64,000 nt of DNA, from contig NZ_BOVL01000005.1 in assembly GCF_019972155.1 (NCBI RefSeq), positions 124,001 to 188,000 on the forward strand. The letters run 5' to 3'. The notes beneath the pieces were generated by a model. It saw only the letters and a program-made list of their open reading frames with translations, did not search any database and had not been told where the DNA came from. This document shows, piece by piece, positions 52,859-60,549 of the stretch. Source of the DNA: Bradyrhizobium sp. RD5-C2 (GTDB lineage: Bacteria > Pseudomonadota > Alphaproteobacteria > Rhizobiales > Xanthobacteraceae). How positions within the stretch are numbered: position 1 is the first letter of the stretch; each line of letters starts with the position of its first letter. The position numbers and the translations under genes were made by a program.

Positions 52859-53012
52859 GGTGCGAGCCTTGCGGTGCAATTGCGCCGCTGGGCGAGCCTC
52901 GAAGGGTCGACGGCCCGCGCTTTCGCCGGCGGAGAAGTAACACGCGGGAACATCTGGGCCGTGCATCCTTCGAGAGGCGCTTCGCGCTCCTCAGGGTGAC
53001 GGGACTCAGAGA
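52851..53012. repeat. Dispersed repeat, CGTCATCCTGAGG family (copy 2)
   Basis: Begins CCGTCACCCTGAGGTGCGAG, holds GAGCCTCGAAGGGTCGACGG and ends CGCTCCTCAGGGTGACGGG. It forms a long inverted repeat with outer arms CGTCACCCTGAGG / CCTCAGGGTGACG. It overlaps the end of the PaaI thioesterase gene. Confidence 0.8.
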
Positions 53013-53127
53013 CCGGGCTGCTTGGGAAAGGCGTGCCCAGCATTTGCGCACACGCTCGAGTCCCGCGCATTGACAAGCCTCCCCCACACCGACCTGATAC
53101 GCGCATGCTTCGCGTGAGTGCCTTGTC

Positions 53128-53514
53128 ATGATTGCCAGCCTCAGTCTGATCCTGCTTTGCCAGCTGGTTGGCGAGGTTGCCGTGCGGGCGCTGGCCGTGC
53201 CGGTGCCGGGGCCTGTCGTCGGGCTGGTGCTGCTGCTGTTGCTGCTGTTGGCGCGCGACCGCTTTCCCGTGCTCGCGCGCGGGCCGCTCGGCAATGACGG
53301 GGTCGAGAGCGTAAGCCGCGGCATGCTCGCCAATCTCTCGCTGCTGTTCATTCCGGCCGGGGTCGGCGTGGTGCAGAAGCTCGATCTGCTCGCCGAGCAC
53401 GGCATCGCGATCCTGGTGATCCTCGCGGTGTCGGTCATCGTCACGCTGCTGGCGACGGTCGCGACCTTCGTCGCGGCGAGCAGTATGTTTGCGCGCGAGG
53501 AGGAGGACCCGTGA
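53128..53514 (+). CDS. lrgA: CidA/LrgA family membrane protein
   Basis: 128-residue four-helix membrane protein of the holin-like CidA/LrgA family: CQLVGEVAVRALAVPVPGPVVGL at the start and LLFIPAGVGVVQKLDLL in the middle. It overlaps lrgB by 4 bp. LrgAB systems were first tied to autolysis and, more recently, to pyruvate or glycolate transport; the role here is open. Confidence 0.9.
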   Translation: MIASLSLILLCQLVGEVAVRALAVPVPGPVVGLVLLLLLLLARDRFPVLARGPLGNDGVESVSRGMLANLSLLFIPAGVGVVQKLDLLAEHGIAILVILAVSVIVTLLATVATFVAASSMFAREEEDP

Positions 53515-54233
53515 GCGACAATCCGTTTTCGCTCTGGGTCTATCTCTCGCAGTCGCCGCTGCTCTGGCTGACGGTGACGCTATTGACCTATGCCGCAACC
53601 GATGCGGTGTCGCTGAAGACGAGGCGGCACCCGCTCGCCAATCCCGTGCTGCATTCGCTGTGGATCATCGGCGCGTTCCTGCTCATGACCGGGACCTCCT
53701 ACACCACCTATTTTGCCGGTGCGCAGTTCGTGCACTTCCTGCTCGGGCCGGCGACGGTCGCGCTCGCGGTGCCGCTCTACGAGAACCGCAGGCGGGTCGC
53801 GGCTGCGGTCCTGCCGATGCTGGTCGCACTCGCGGTCGGCTCACTCGCCGCGATCGTCTCGGTGGTGCTGCTGGCGCGGGCTTTCGGCCTGCCGCGTGAC
53901 ATCATCCTGTCGCTGGCGCCCAAATCAGTCACGGCCGGCGTCGCCATGGGCATCAGCGAATCCCTGCATGCCGATCCCTCGCTGACGGCGGTCTCGGTGA
54001 TCCTCACCGGCATCATGGGGGCGATCATCGTCACGCCCTTGATGAACTTCACCGGCATCACCGACTTTCGTGGCCGCGGCTTTGCCGCCGGCATCGCCGC
54101 CCATGGCATCGGCACCGCGCGCGCCTTCCAGGTCGACGAGGTCGCCGGCGTCTTTGCCGGGATCGCGATGAGCCTGAATGCGCTGGTCACCTCGCTGCTG
54201 GTGCCGCTGGCCGTGACCTATCTGCTGCGCTGA
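53511..54233 (+). CDS. lrgB: CidB/LrgB family membrane protein
   Basis: 240-residue partner of LrgA with the conserved LAPKSVTAGVAMGISE and GIAAHGIGTARAFQVDEVAGVFAG motifs. The fold resembles elevator transporters, and plant relatives (PLGG1) move glycolate and glycerate across the chloroplast envelope. Translation is coupled to lrgA by an ATGA-like overlap (GTGA). Confidence 0.92.
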   Translation: MSDNPFSLWVYLSQSPLLWLTVTLLTYAATDAVSLKTRRHPLANPVLHSLWIIGAFLLMTGTSYTTYFAGAQFVHFLLGPATVALAVPLYENRRRVAAAVLPMLVALAVGSLAAIVSVVLLARAFGLPRDIILSLAPKSVTAGVAMGISESLHADPSLTAVSVILTGIMGAIIVTPLMNFTGITDFRGRGFAAGIAAHGIGTARAFQVDEVAGVFAGIAMSLNALVTSLLVPLAVTYLLR

Positions 54234-54290
54234 CGCCCCTTGCAGGGCAGTTTTGTGCTATTGGTATGGCGTTGAGCAGCAAATCCTTCT

Positions 54291-55106
54291 ATGGTTGCCA
54301 CCGCAAACACGAGTCTGTTCCCCTTGGTCTTTTCCGCAACTCAAAGCGTGCTCGGGCTGGTATCGGGCATGCTGGTCGGCTTTTCGTTGGGCCTGGTCGG
54401 CGGCGGCGGGTCGATCCTTGCCGTGCCGCTGATGGTCTATGTGGTCGGGGTAGCCCAGCCGCATGTCGCGATCGGCACCTCGGCGATCGCGGTCGCCGCC
54501 AACGCCGCGATCAACCTCTCCAACCACGCCCGCGGCGGCACCGTGATCTGGTCCTGCGCACTGCTGTTCGCGCTGTCAGGCATGTTCGGCGCTTTCGGCG
54601 GCTCGATCCTCGGCAAGATGCTGGACGGGCAGAAGCTGCTCGCAATGTTCTCGATCGTGATGCTGGTGATCGCAGGGTTGATGCTGAAGACCCGCGCGCG
54701 GGTCGGGCTGACCGACGTCAAGATCTCGATGTCCAACACGCCCGCGATCATAGGCCTCGGGCTTGCCACGGGAACCATGTCGGGCTTCTTCGGCATCGGC
54801 GGCGGCTTCCTGATCGTGCCGGCCCTGATGCTGGCGACCGGGATGCCGATCATGAACGCGGTCAGCTCGTCGCTGGTGGCCGTCACCGCCTTCGGCATGA
54901 CCACGGCCCTCAGCTATGCGTGGTCCGGGCTGGTGTCATGGGGCCTGGCGGGGCTATTCGTCGCCGGCGGCATCGCGGGCGGTCTCTTGGGCACTCGGAG
55001 CGCCCGCCACCTGTCGGAACGGCGCGGCGCCCTCAATATCGTGTTTGCGACTGTGATTATCGTGGTGGCGATCTATATGCTGCTGCGTAACATCAATGTG
55101 TCCTGA
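54291..55106 (+). CDS. TauE/SafE family transporter
   Basis: 271-residue membrane protein with eight helices and the family's two repeat motifs, GFSLGLVGGGGSILAVPL near residue 27 and GTMSGFFGIGGGFLIVPAL near residue 157. TauE/SafE proteins export sulfite, sulfoacetate or other organic anions. No sulfur-metabolism gene is near, so the substrate is open. It is 36 bp upstream of the DsbA-like gene. Confidence 0.9.
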   Translation: MVATANTSLFPLVFSATQSVLGLVSGMLVGFSLGLVGGGGSILAVPLMVYVVGVAQPHVAIGTSAIAVAANAAINLSNHARGGTVIWSCALLFALSGMFGAFGGSILGKMLDGQKLLAMFSIVMLVIAGLMLKTRARVGLTDVKISMSNTPAIIGLGLATGTMSGFFGIGGGFLIVPALMLATGMPIMNAVSSSLVAVTAFGMTTALSYAWSGLVSWGLAGLFVAGGIAGGLLGTRSARHLSERRGALNIVFATVIIVVAIYMLLRNINVS

Positions 55107-55142
55107 ACGTAGAAGGGCGAGGAGCCCTTCCGGAAGCGAGCT

Positions 55143-55820
55143 ATGAACCACCTGACGAAATTTCCCCTCGACAACGCGGGCGCCACCCGCCGCGGCGCGC
55201 TCGGCCTCATCGGTGCCGGCATTGCGCTCCTTGCCGCTGGAGGCGCGCGCGCCGAGGACGACAATGTCCTGACCGAGCAACAGGTGCTGCGCGATCCGGA
55301 CATTCCTGTCATCGGCAACCCCAAGGGCGACATCACGATCGTCGAATGGTTCGACTACAACTGCCCGTATTGCCGCAAGCTCGCGCCGGAACTGCGCCAG
55401 GTGGTGCAGGACGACGGCAAGGTCCGCCTGGTGCTGAAGGATTGGCCGATCCTCGGGCCGGTCTCCAAGGTCGCGGCGCGGATGGCGCTGGCGGCGAAGT
55501 ACCAGGACAAGTTCGAAGCCGCGCACGAGGCGATGATCTCGGTCAATTCGCGCATCACCGAGCCGCGCATCGCCGAACTGCTCTCGGGCGCCGGCCTCGA
55601 CATGGATCGCCTGAAGAAGGATCTCGACACCAACGCCAAGGCGATCGACGCGGTCTTGGCGCGCAACAACGAGCAGGCGCAGGCATTCGGCTTCAACGGC
55701 ACGCCGTCATTCATCGTCGGCAAGTATCGCGTGCCCGGCGTGCTCAGCATCGATCAGTTCGAGCAGGTCATCGCCGACGCGCGCAAGGCCAATATGGGCC
55801 GCAAGACCGAGCAGAATTAG
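55143..55820 (+). CDS. DsbA-family thiol oxidoreductase (exported)
   Basis: 225-residue exported thioredoxin-fold protein. The N-terminus NAGATRRGALGLIGAGIALLA has a twin Arg before the hydrophobic core, so Tat or Sec export is possible. The redox motif is Cys74-Pro-Tyr-Cys77 (YNCPYCRKL), the cis-Pro loop is NGTPSFIVG. CPYC and the Com1-like layout match alphaproteobacterial DsbA2-type proteins. DsbB encoded at 46232-46768 may oxidise it. Confidence 0.9.
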   Translation: MNHLTKFPLDNAGATRRGALGLIGAGIALLAAGGARAEDDNVLTEQQVLRDPDIPVIGNPKGDITIVEWFDYNCPYCRKLAPELRQVVQDDGKVRLVLKDWPILGPVSKVAARMALAAKYQDKFEAAHEAMISVNSRITEPRIAELLSGAGLDMDRLKKDLDTNAKAIDAVLARNNEQAQAFGFNGTPSFIVGKYRVPGVLSIDQFEQVIADARKANMGRKTEQN

Positions 55821-55860
55821 CCCGCGTCGTCGCTTCCCTCACGACCAACATGGAGCGCGC

Positions 55861-56466
55861 TTACGTCGAGCCTTTCCGCTTGGCATAGGCGCGCCGCGCG
55901 CGCTCGCGATTGCCGCACACTTCGCTCGAGCACCATCTGCGCGTCCGGTTCGGGCTCTCGTCGACGAAGAACCAGCCGCAGCCGTCGGCCTCGCAGCATC
56001 CGATGCGGCTTGCGTCGTCTGACGCCAGCAGGGCCGTGAGTGACCACAGCACCGGCCACAACGGCTCCGTCACGTCGATCCCCGCCAGCGCATGGCGATA
56101 GCCGTGATCCTGCCGCACCAGGTCGGGCTGCCGCGGCGCCGCCGACAGCATCCGATTGACGAGACGGAGGTCCGCGCTGCGGCCACCGCGGAGCGCGTCG
56201 GAAATGCTCCAGATGTCGCGGCGCAGATCATGCGCCTTCTGCATCGCGGCCACGGCAACGCTGCTCACCGAATGCGCTTTCAGCTTCCTGACCGCGGCGA
56301 GCGGCAAGGTCCCGCGGCGTTCGCTCCAGGACAATAGCGCAGCATAATCCGGGATCAGCTCCTGCGGATCGCCCGACGTCCGCCAGTCGAGCGTGTTCGC
56401 GAAGTCGAGGCAGACCCGTCCACCGAAGAACTGTGTCGCTGCCCGCGCGGGATCCCTTGACATCAC
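55861..56466 (-). CDS. CGNR zinc-finger protein (predicted regulator)
   Basis: 201-residue protein with an N-terminal ABATE-type stress-linked domain (GGRVCLDFANTLDWR at 15-29) and a C-terminal CGNR zinc finger: Cys158, Cys163, Cys179 and Cys184 in CCEADGCGWFFVDESPN and RRWCSSEVCGNRERARR. CGNR proteins are predicted DNA-binding regulators. It is divergent from azlCD with only about 30 bp between the start codons, so it very likely controls azlCD and itself. Confidence 0.88.
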   Translation of the reverse strand: MMSRDPARAATQFFGGRVCLDFANTLDWRTSGDPQELIPDYAALLSWSERRGTLPLAAVRKLKAHSVSSVAVAAMQKAHDLRRDIWSISDALRGGRSADLRLVNRMLSAAPRQPDLVRQDHGYRHALAGIDVTEPLWPVLWSLTALLASDDASRIGCCEADGCGWFFVDESPNRTRRWCSSEVCGNRERARRAYAKRKGST

Positions 56467-56495
56467 GGCCTCTCACCAAGTTTAATCTAACGGTC

Positions 56496-57215
56496 ATGAC
56501 CATTACAAGCGCCCAACCGTCGCAACGCGTCCCAACGATGACGGCCGCCGGATTCAGGCGGGGCCTGGTCGCGGCCTTGCCGTTCCTGCTCAGCAACGGC
56601 GCCGCCGGCCTGGTGATGGGACTGACCTACAAGGGGCTTGGGCTCGCAGCGCCGCAAGCGATTCTGTTCAGCCTGCTCGTCTACTCCGCCACCGCCCAGG
56701 CGATCACGCTGAGCATGTGGGCAATCCCGTTGCCGGTTGCCGCCATGGTCGTTGCCTGCATCGCCACCAATTCACGATACTTACTGATGGGCGCCCATCT
56801 GCGCCAGCTATTTGGCGGACTGGCCCCCCGGAAGATCCTGCTCAGCCTGTTTCTGCTCGCGGATGCGTCGTGGCTGATGACAAGCTCGGATGCAGACCGC
56901 AACGGACCCGACGCCGGCTATCTGCTCGGATCGAGCATCCCGATGGCGATCGGCTGGGTCGGTGGCACCGCACTTGCCTATGCCGCCCCGCTCGCAGCGA
57001 GCGGGCCGCTGAAGCTCGCCGCCGCGCTGCTGCCGACGATGTTCATTGCGACGCTGCTTCCCAGCCAGTGGAAGAACGCGGCGTCTCCGTGGCCGTGGCT
57101 GACCTCGGCGGTCGTCGCGCTGCTTGTCAGCCGATTCGTGGATCCCAGCTGGTCGATGCTGATCGGGGGCGGATGCGGCACGCTCGTCAGCATGATGGAG
57201 CGGACCGATGCGTGA
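56496..57215 (+). CDS. azlC: AzlC family branched-chain amino acid exporter subunit
   Basis: 239-residue membrane protein with the AzlC pattern (GFRRGLVAALPFLLSNGAAGLVMG, YSATAQAITLSMWA, CIATNSRYLLMGAHLR). With AzlD it forms an amino acid exporter. The ATG at 56496 is chosen; ATG at 56535 (MTAAGFRRG) is another option. It overlaps azlD by 8 bp and is divergent from the CGNR regulator. Confidence 0.9.
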   Translation: MTITSAQPSQRVPTMTAAGFRRGLVAALPFLLSNGAAGLVMGLTYKGLGLAAPQAILFSLLVYSATAQAITLSMWAIPLPVAAMVVACIATNSRYLLMGAHLRQLFGGLAPRKILLSLFLLADASWLMTSSDADRNGPDAGYLLGSSIPMAIGWVGGTALAYAAPLAASGPLKLAAALLPTMFIATLLPSQWKNAASPWPWLTSAVVALLVSRFVDPSWSMLIGGGCGTLVSMMERTDA

Positions 57216-57534
57216 CCTGGTGCAGCACTTGATGAAGGACTTGGACGTTCTCGGCGTGATCTTCATCCTCGGGCTGACATGCTATGCCATGCGCGCCGGT
57301 GGATACGTCCTCGCCGGGTCGATGCGCGACGATGGCATCGCCGCGCGGTTTCTCCGGCTCGCGCCCGGCAATCTGTTCATCGCATTCATTGTCGGTGGCT
57401 GCCTGTCCGGCGGGCTGGCAGGTCTTGTCGGGACAATGGTCGCGCTCGTGACGATGGCTGTCACGGCAAGGGAATGGGCCGCGCTGGGCGCGGGGTTCGG
57501 TGCGGCCTTGGCGGCGTCTGCGATCGGGCTGTGA
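57208..57534 (+). CDS. azlD: AzlD family exporter subunit
   Basis: 108-residue protein with three to four hydrophobic helices: VIFILGLTCYAMRAGGYVLAG, LAPGNLFIAFIVGGCL and GTMVALVTMAVTARE, the small AzlD partner of AzlC. Its start lies inside azlC. The gene meets a minus-strand gene 9 bp after its stop. Confidence 0.9.
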   Translation: MRDLVQHLMKDLDVLGVIFILGLTCYAMRAGGYVLAGSMRDDGIAARFLRLAPGNLFIAFIVGGCLSGGLAGLVGTMVALVTMAVTAREWAALGAGFGAALAASAIGL

Positions 57535-57543
57535 CGTCACCGG

Positions 57544-57750
57544 TTACTTGGACGCGATCTTGTCCCACTGCTCGCGGGTGCGCGTCTTCAGCAAGTTCCA
57601 GTCATGGGCTGCAACATCCCAATTCACGATGGTGCGGGTATCCTGTGCCACTTCGCCATTGGCGACGCTCGACGTCTGCATCGAATCGTAGACATAGACG
57701 CCGCAAATCAGCAGCAGCGCGCCCAATATCATGCCGAAAAACGTCCGCAT
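57544..57750 (-). CDS. Small single-helix membrane protein
   Basis: 68-residue protein: one N-terminal membrane helix (MRTFFGMILGALLLICGVYVYD) and a soluble periplasmic tail ending WDVAAHDWNLLKTRTREQWDKIASK, a conserved-looking amphipathic segment. GGAGG lies nine bases before the ATG. The family is unnamed but I recall similar short proteins in Bradyrhizobium. Confidence 0.7.
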   Translation of the reverse strand: MRTFFGMILGALLLICGVYVYDSMQTSSVANGEVAQDTRTIVNWDVAAHDWNLLKTRTREQWDKIASK

Positions 57751-57813
57751 CGCTCAATCCCTCCGGTGTCGGCGAGATAACGTCGTGGGGTTCGCTGTGG
57801 TTCCGGCGATCGA

Positions 57814-58701
57814 TCAACTGCGCGCGAACACGCGCATCACATAATCGATGAACACGCGAACCCGCGGCGAAAGCTGTCGATTGCGCGGATAGAGCAGCGA
57901 AACCGGCACCGATGGCGGCGGGCACTGCTGCAGCACCGGGATCAGCGTGCCGCTCGCGAGATCGGCTTCGGCATGGAAGCGTGGCACCTGCACGAGGCCG
58001 AGCCCGAGCCTGGCGCTCGCCAGATAGCTCTCGGGGCCGGTCACGGACATCGGCGCCGGCAGCGGAAACTGTTTCAGCGTGTTGTCGATCACGAATTCCA
58101 TCGGCCGCAAGCGCCCCGTCGTCAGCGAGCGGATGCCGATCATGCGATGGCCGTCGAGCGCGAATGGATCGGTCGGCACGCCGAAGCGCGCAAGGTAATC
58201 CGGCGTGGCGCAGGTCAATCGCTCCAGCATCGTGACCTGGCGCGCGATCATGTCGCTGTCGGGCAATTGGCCGAAGCGCAGCACGCAGTCGACGCCTTCG
58301 CGGATCAGGTCGACCCAGCGATCGCTCTCGCTCATGTTGATCTCGATATCAGGATATTGGGCGAGGAAGCCGGGCAGGTTCGGCAGCAGGAAGTGCCGCG
58401 CCAAGGTGCCCTGCACCTCGAGCCGCAGCAGGCCCTTCGGCCGCGCACCGCCGAACGCGCCTTCGGCGTCTTCGAGGTCCGCGATCAGCGACACGCAGCG
58501 GCGGTAATGCGCCTCGCCGTCGAGCGTCGGGCGGACCGTGCGCGTGGTGCGTTCGAGCAGCCGCACGCCGAGCCGCGCCTCCAGCCCCTTCACCGCATCC
58601 GTCACCGTCGAGCGCGGCAGGCCGAGATCGTCGGCGGCGAGAGAAAAGCTGCGGCGTTCGACCACCCGGGTGAATACGCGCATCGCGTCGAAGCGATCCA
58701 T
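57814..58701 (-). CDS. LysR family transcriptional regulator
   Basis: 295-residue regulator with N-terminal winged HTH (FTRVVERRSFSLAADDLGLPRSTVTDAVKGLEARLG) and a C-terminal periplasmic-binding-like effector domain. It belongs to the group that pairs with SDR genes: the divergent gene starts 119 bp away, and a perfect palindrome lies between. It probably controls the SDR operon in response to a small aromatic or carbonyl compound. Confidence 0.93.
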   Translation of the reverse strand: MDRFDAMRVFTRVVERRSFSLAADDLGLPRSTVTDAVKGLEARLGVRLLERTTRTVRPTLDGEAHYRRCVSLIADLEDAEGAFGGARPKGLLRLEVQGTLARHFLLPNLPGFLAQYPDIEINMSESDRWVDLIREGVDCVLRFGQLPDSDMIARQVTMLERLTCATPDYLARFGVPTDPFALDGHRMIGIRSLTTGRLRPMEFVIDNTLKQFPLPAPMSVTGPESYLASARLGLGLVQVPRFHAEADLASGTLIPVLQQCPPPSVPVSLLYPRNRQLSPRVRVFIDYVMRVFARS

Positions 58702-58743
58702 TATTATCCGAAAATTACGAATAGTGATGCCAGAAGATGCCTA

Positions 58744-58757
58744 ATTATCCGGATAAT
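58744..58757. promoter_or_regulatory. Palindromic LysR-type binding site
   Basis: Perfect 14-bp palindrome ATTATCCGGATAAT between the divergent lysR and SDR genes. A related imperfect copy starts ATTATCCG at 58703, next to the lysR start, which would give the usual two-site LysR arrangement. Confidence 0.7.
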
Positions 58758-58820
58758 GCCAAGGCCTAGTGTCCTCCCATCGAACGCGGCCTTGGCCGCC
58801 AACCTGATGGGAGACTGAAA

Positions 58821-59552
58821 ATGACCAACAAGGTAGCTCTGGTGACGGGTGCCTCGCGCGGGATCGGCGCGGCGGTTGCCGAACGCCTCGCCAGGGACGG
58901 CTTCACCGTCGTCATCAACTACTCCGGCGATGACAAGCCCGCCCAAGCGGTGGCCGACCGGATCGAAGCCGCCGGCGGCCGGGCGCTGACCGCGAAGGCC
59001 GATGTCAGCGACGCCAATGCGGTGCGCGGTCTGTTCGACGCGGCGGAAGCGGCGTTCGGTGGCGTCGACGTGCTGGTCAACAATGCCGGCATCATGAAGC
59101 TCGGCAGGATTGCCGACAGCGACGATGCGGCCTTCGACCAGCAGGTCGCGGTCAACCTGAAGGGCAGCTTCAACACGATGCGCGAGGCGGCACGCCGGCT
59201 GCGCAACGGCGGACGCATCGTCAATTTCTCGACCAGCGTCGTCGGCACCAAGCTCGAGACCTACGGCATCTATGTCGCGACCAAAGCCGCGATCGAGTCA
59301 TTGACCGCGATCCTGTCCAAGGAATTGCGCGGCCGCGGTATCACGGTGAATGCGGTCGCGCCCGGCCCGACCGCGACCGATCTGTTCCTCAACGGCAAGT
59401 CAGATGAGCTGATCGACCGCTTCGCCAAGATGGTCCCGCTGGAGCGGCTCGGTACGCCTGACGACATCGCGAACGCCGTGTCGTTCCTCGCCGGTCCCGA
59501 CGGCTCCTGGATCAACGGCCAGACCCTGCGTGCCAACGGCGGCCTGGTCTGA
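58821..59552 (+). CDS. SDR family oxidoreductase (classical, GIG type)
   Basis: 243-residue short-chain dehydrogenase/reductase with TGASRGIG cofactor motif at 10-17, NNAG near residue 89, catalytic Ser in the STSVV strand and YVATK (Tyr, Lys) near residue 151, and C-terminal GSWINGQTLRANGG. Typical length. The Arg in the cofactor loop suggests NADP(H). First of two SDR genes, divergent from lysR. Confidence 0.93.
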   Translation: MTNKVALVTGASRGIGAAVAERLARDGFTVVINYSGDDKPAQAVADRIEAAGGRALTAKADVSDANAVRGLFDAAEAAFGGVDVLVNNAGIMKLGRIADSDDAAFDQQVAVNLKGSFNTMREAARRLRNGGRIVNFSTSVVGTKLETYGIYVATKAAIESLTAILSKELRGRGITVNAVAPGPTATDLFLNGKSDELIDRFAKMVPLERLGTPDDIANAVSFLAGPDGSWINGQTLRANGGLV

Positions 59553-59606
59553 CGCCCTCACGCCTTCACTCAACTCGCACCAAACCGATTTCAAAGGATA
59601 CGTGTC

Positions 59607-60506
59607 ATGAAACAGGTCATCGTTATCACCGGCGCCTCTAGCGGCTTCGGCCGCCTCACCGCCAACGCGCTCGCCAGGGCCGGCCACACCGTCTACGCCT
59701 CGATGCGCCACACCACCGGCCGCAACGCCGCCGCGGTCGCCGACATCGAGGAGTTCGCCCGCGACAACAAGGTCGATCTGCGCTCGCTCGAGCTCGACGT
59801 CGGCTCGCAGGCTTCGGTCGATAACGCAATCGCGCAGATCGTCACTGAGGAGGGCCGCCTCGACGTCGTCATCCACAATGCCGGCCACATGGTGTTCGGC
59901 CCGGCGGAGGCGTTCACGCCCGAGCAACTCGCCGAGCTCTACGACGTCAATGTGCTCTCGACCCAGCGCGTCAATCGCGCGGCGCTGCCGCAACTGCGCA
60001 AGCAGGGCAGGGGACTTGTGGTGTGGGTGTCGAGCTCTAGCTCGGCCGGCGGCACGCCGCCCTATCTCGCGCCATACTTCGCGGCGAAGGCCGGCATGGA
60101 TGCGATGGCCGTGATCTATGCCCGCGAGTTGTCACGCTGGGGCATCGAGACCTCGATCATCGTGCCCGGCGCCTTCACCGGCGGCACCAACCACTTCGCG
60201 CATTCCGGCCGTCCGGCCGATCAGGCGCGGGTTGCCGAGTATGAAGCCGGTCCCTATGCCGGCTTCGGCGACGAGATCATGAAGGCATTTTCGGCGATCG
60301 TGCCCGAGGATGCCGACGCTGGCTCCGTGGCCGATGCGATCGTTAAGGTCGTGGACACGCCGTTCGGCAAGCGGCCGTTCCGCGTCCACATCGATCCGAC
60401 CCAGGACGGCGCCGAGGTCGCCTTCGGCGTGATCGACCGCGTCCGCAACGAGATGCTGCACCGGGTCGGCTTCTCCGACCTGCTCAAGCCGCGGGTGAAC
60501 AAGTAG
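59607..60506 (+). CDS. SDR family oxidoreductase (retinol dehydrogenase-like)
   Basis: 299-residue SDR with TGASSGFG (10-17), HNAGHMVFGP in place of NNAG, VSSSSSAGGTPPYLAPYFAAK with catalytic Tyr and Lys, and a longer C-terminal lid than the preceding SDR. It lies 54 bp downstream and shares the LysR-controlled unit, so the two may act on successive or alternative carbonyl substrates. Confidence 0.92.
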   Translation: MKQVIVITGASSGFGRLTANALARAGHTVYASMRHTTGRNAAAVADIEEFARDNKVDLRSLELDVGSQASVDNAIAQIVTEEGRLDVVIHNAGHMVFGPAEAFTPEQLAELYDVNVLSTQRVNRAALPQLRKQGRGLVVWVSSSSSAGGTPPYLAPYFAAKAGMDAMAVIYARELSRWGIETSIIVPGAFTGGTNHFAHSGRPADQARVAEYEAGPYAGFGDEIMKAFSAIVPEDADAGSVADAIVKVVDTPFGKRPFRVHIDPTQDGAEVAFGVIDRVRNEMLHRVGFSDLLKPRVNK

Positions 60507-60549
60507 CTCGGCGCACTGTCCGCATCAACGATGAGGATAGTGCCACGCA

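Noticed and set aside
53128..54233. LrgAB as a toxin or phage holin pair
   Set aside because: There is no endolysin, phage gene or antitoxin near it, and the LrgB part has transporter-like motifs; a metabolite transporter is at least as likely.
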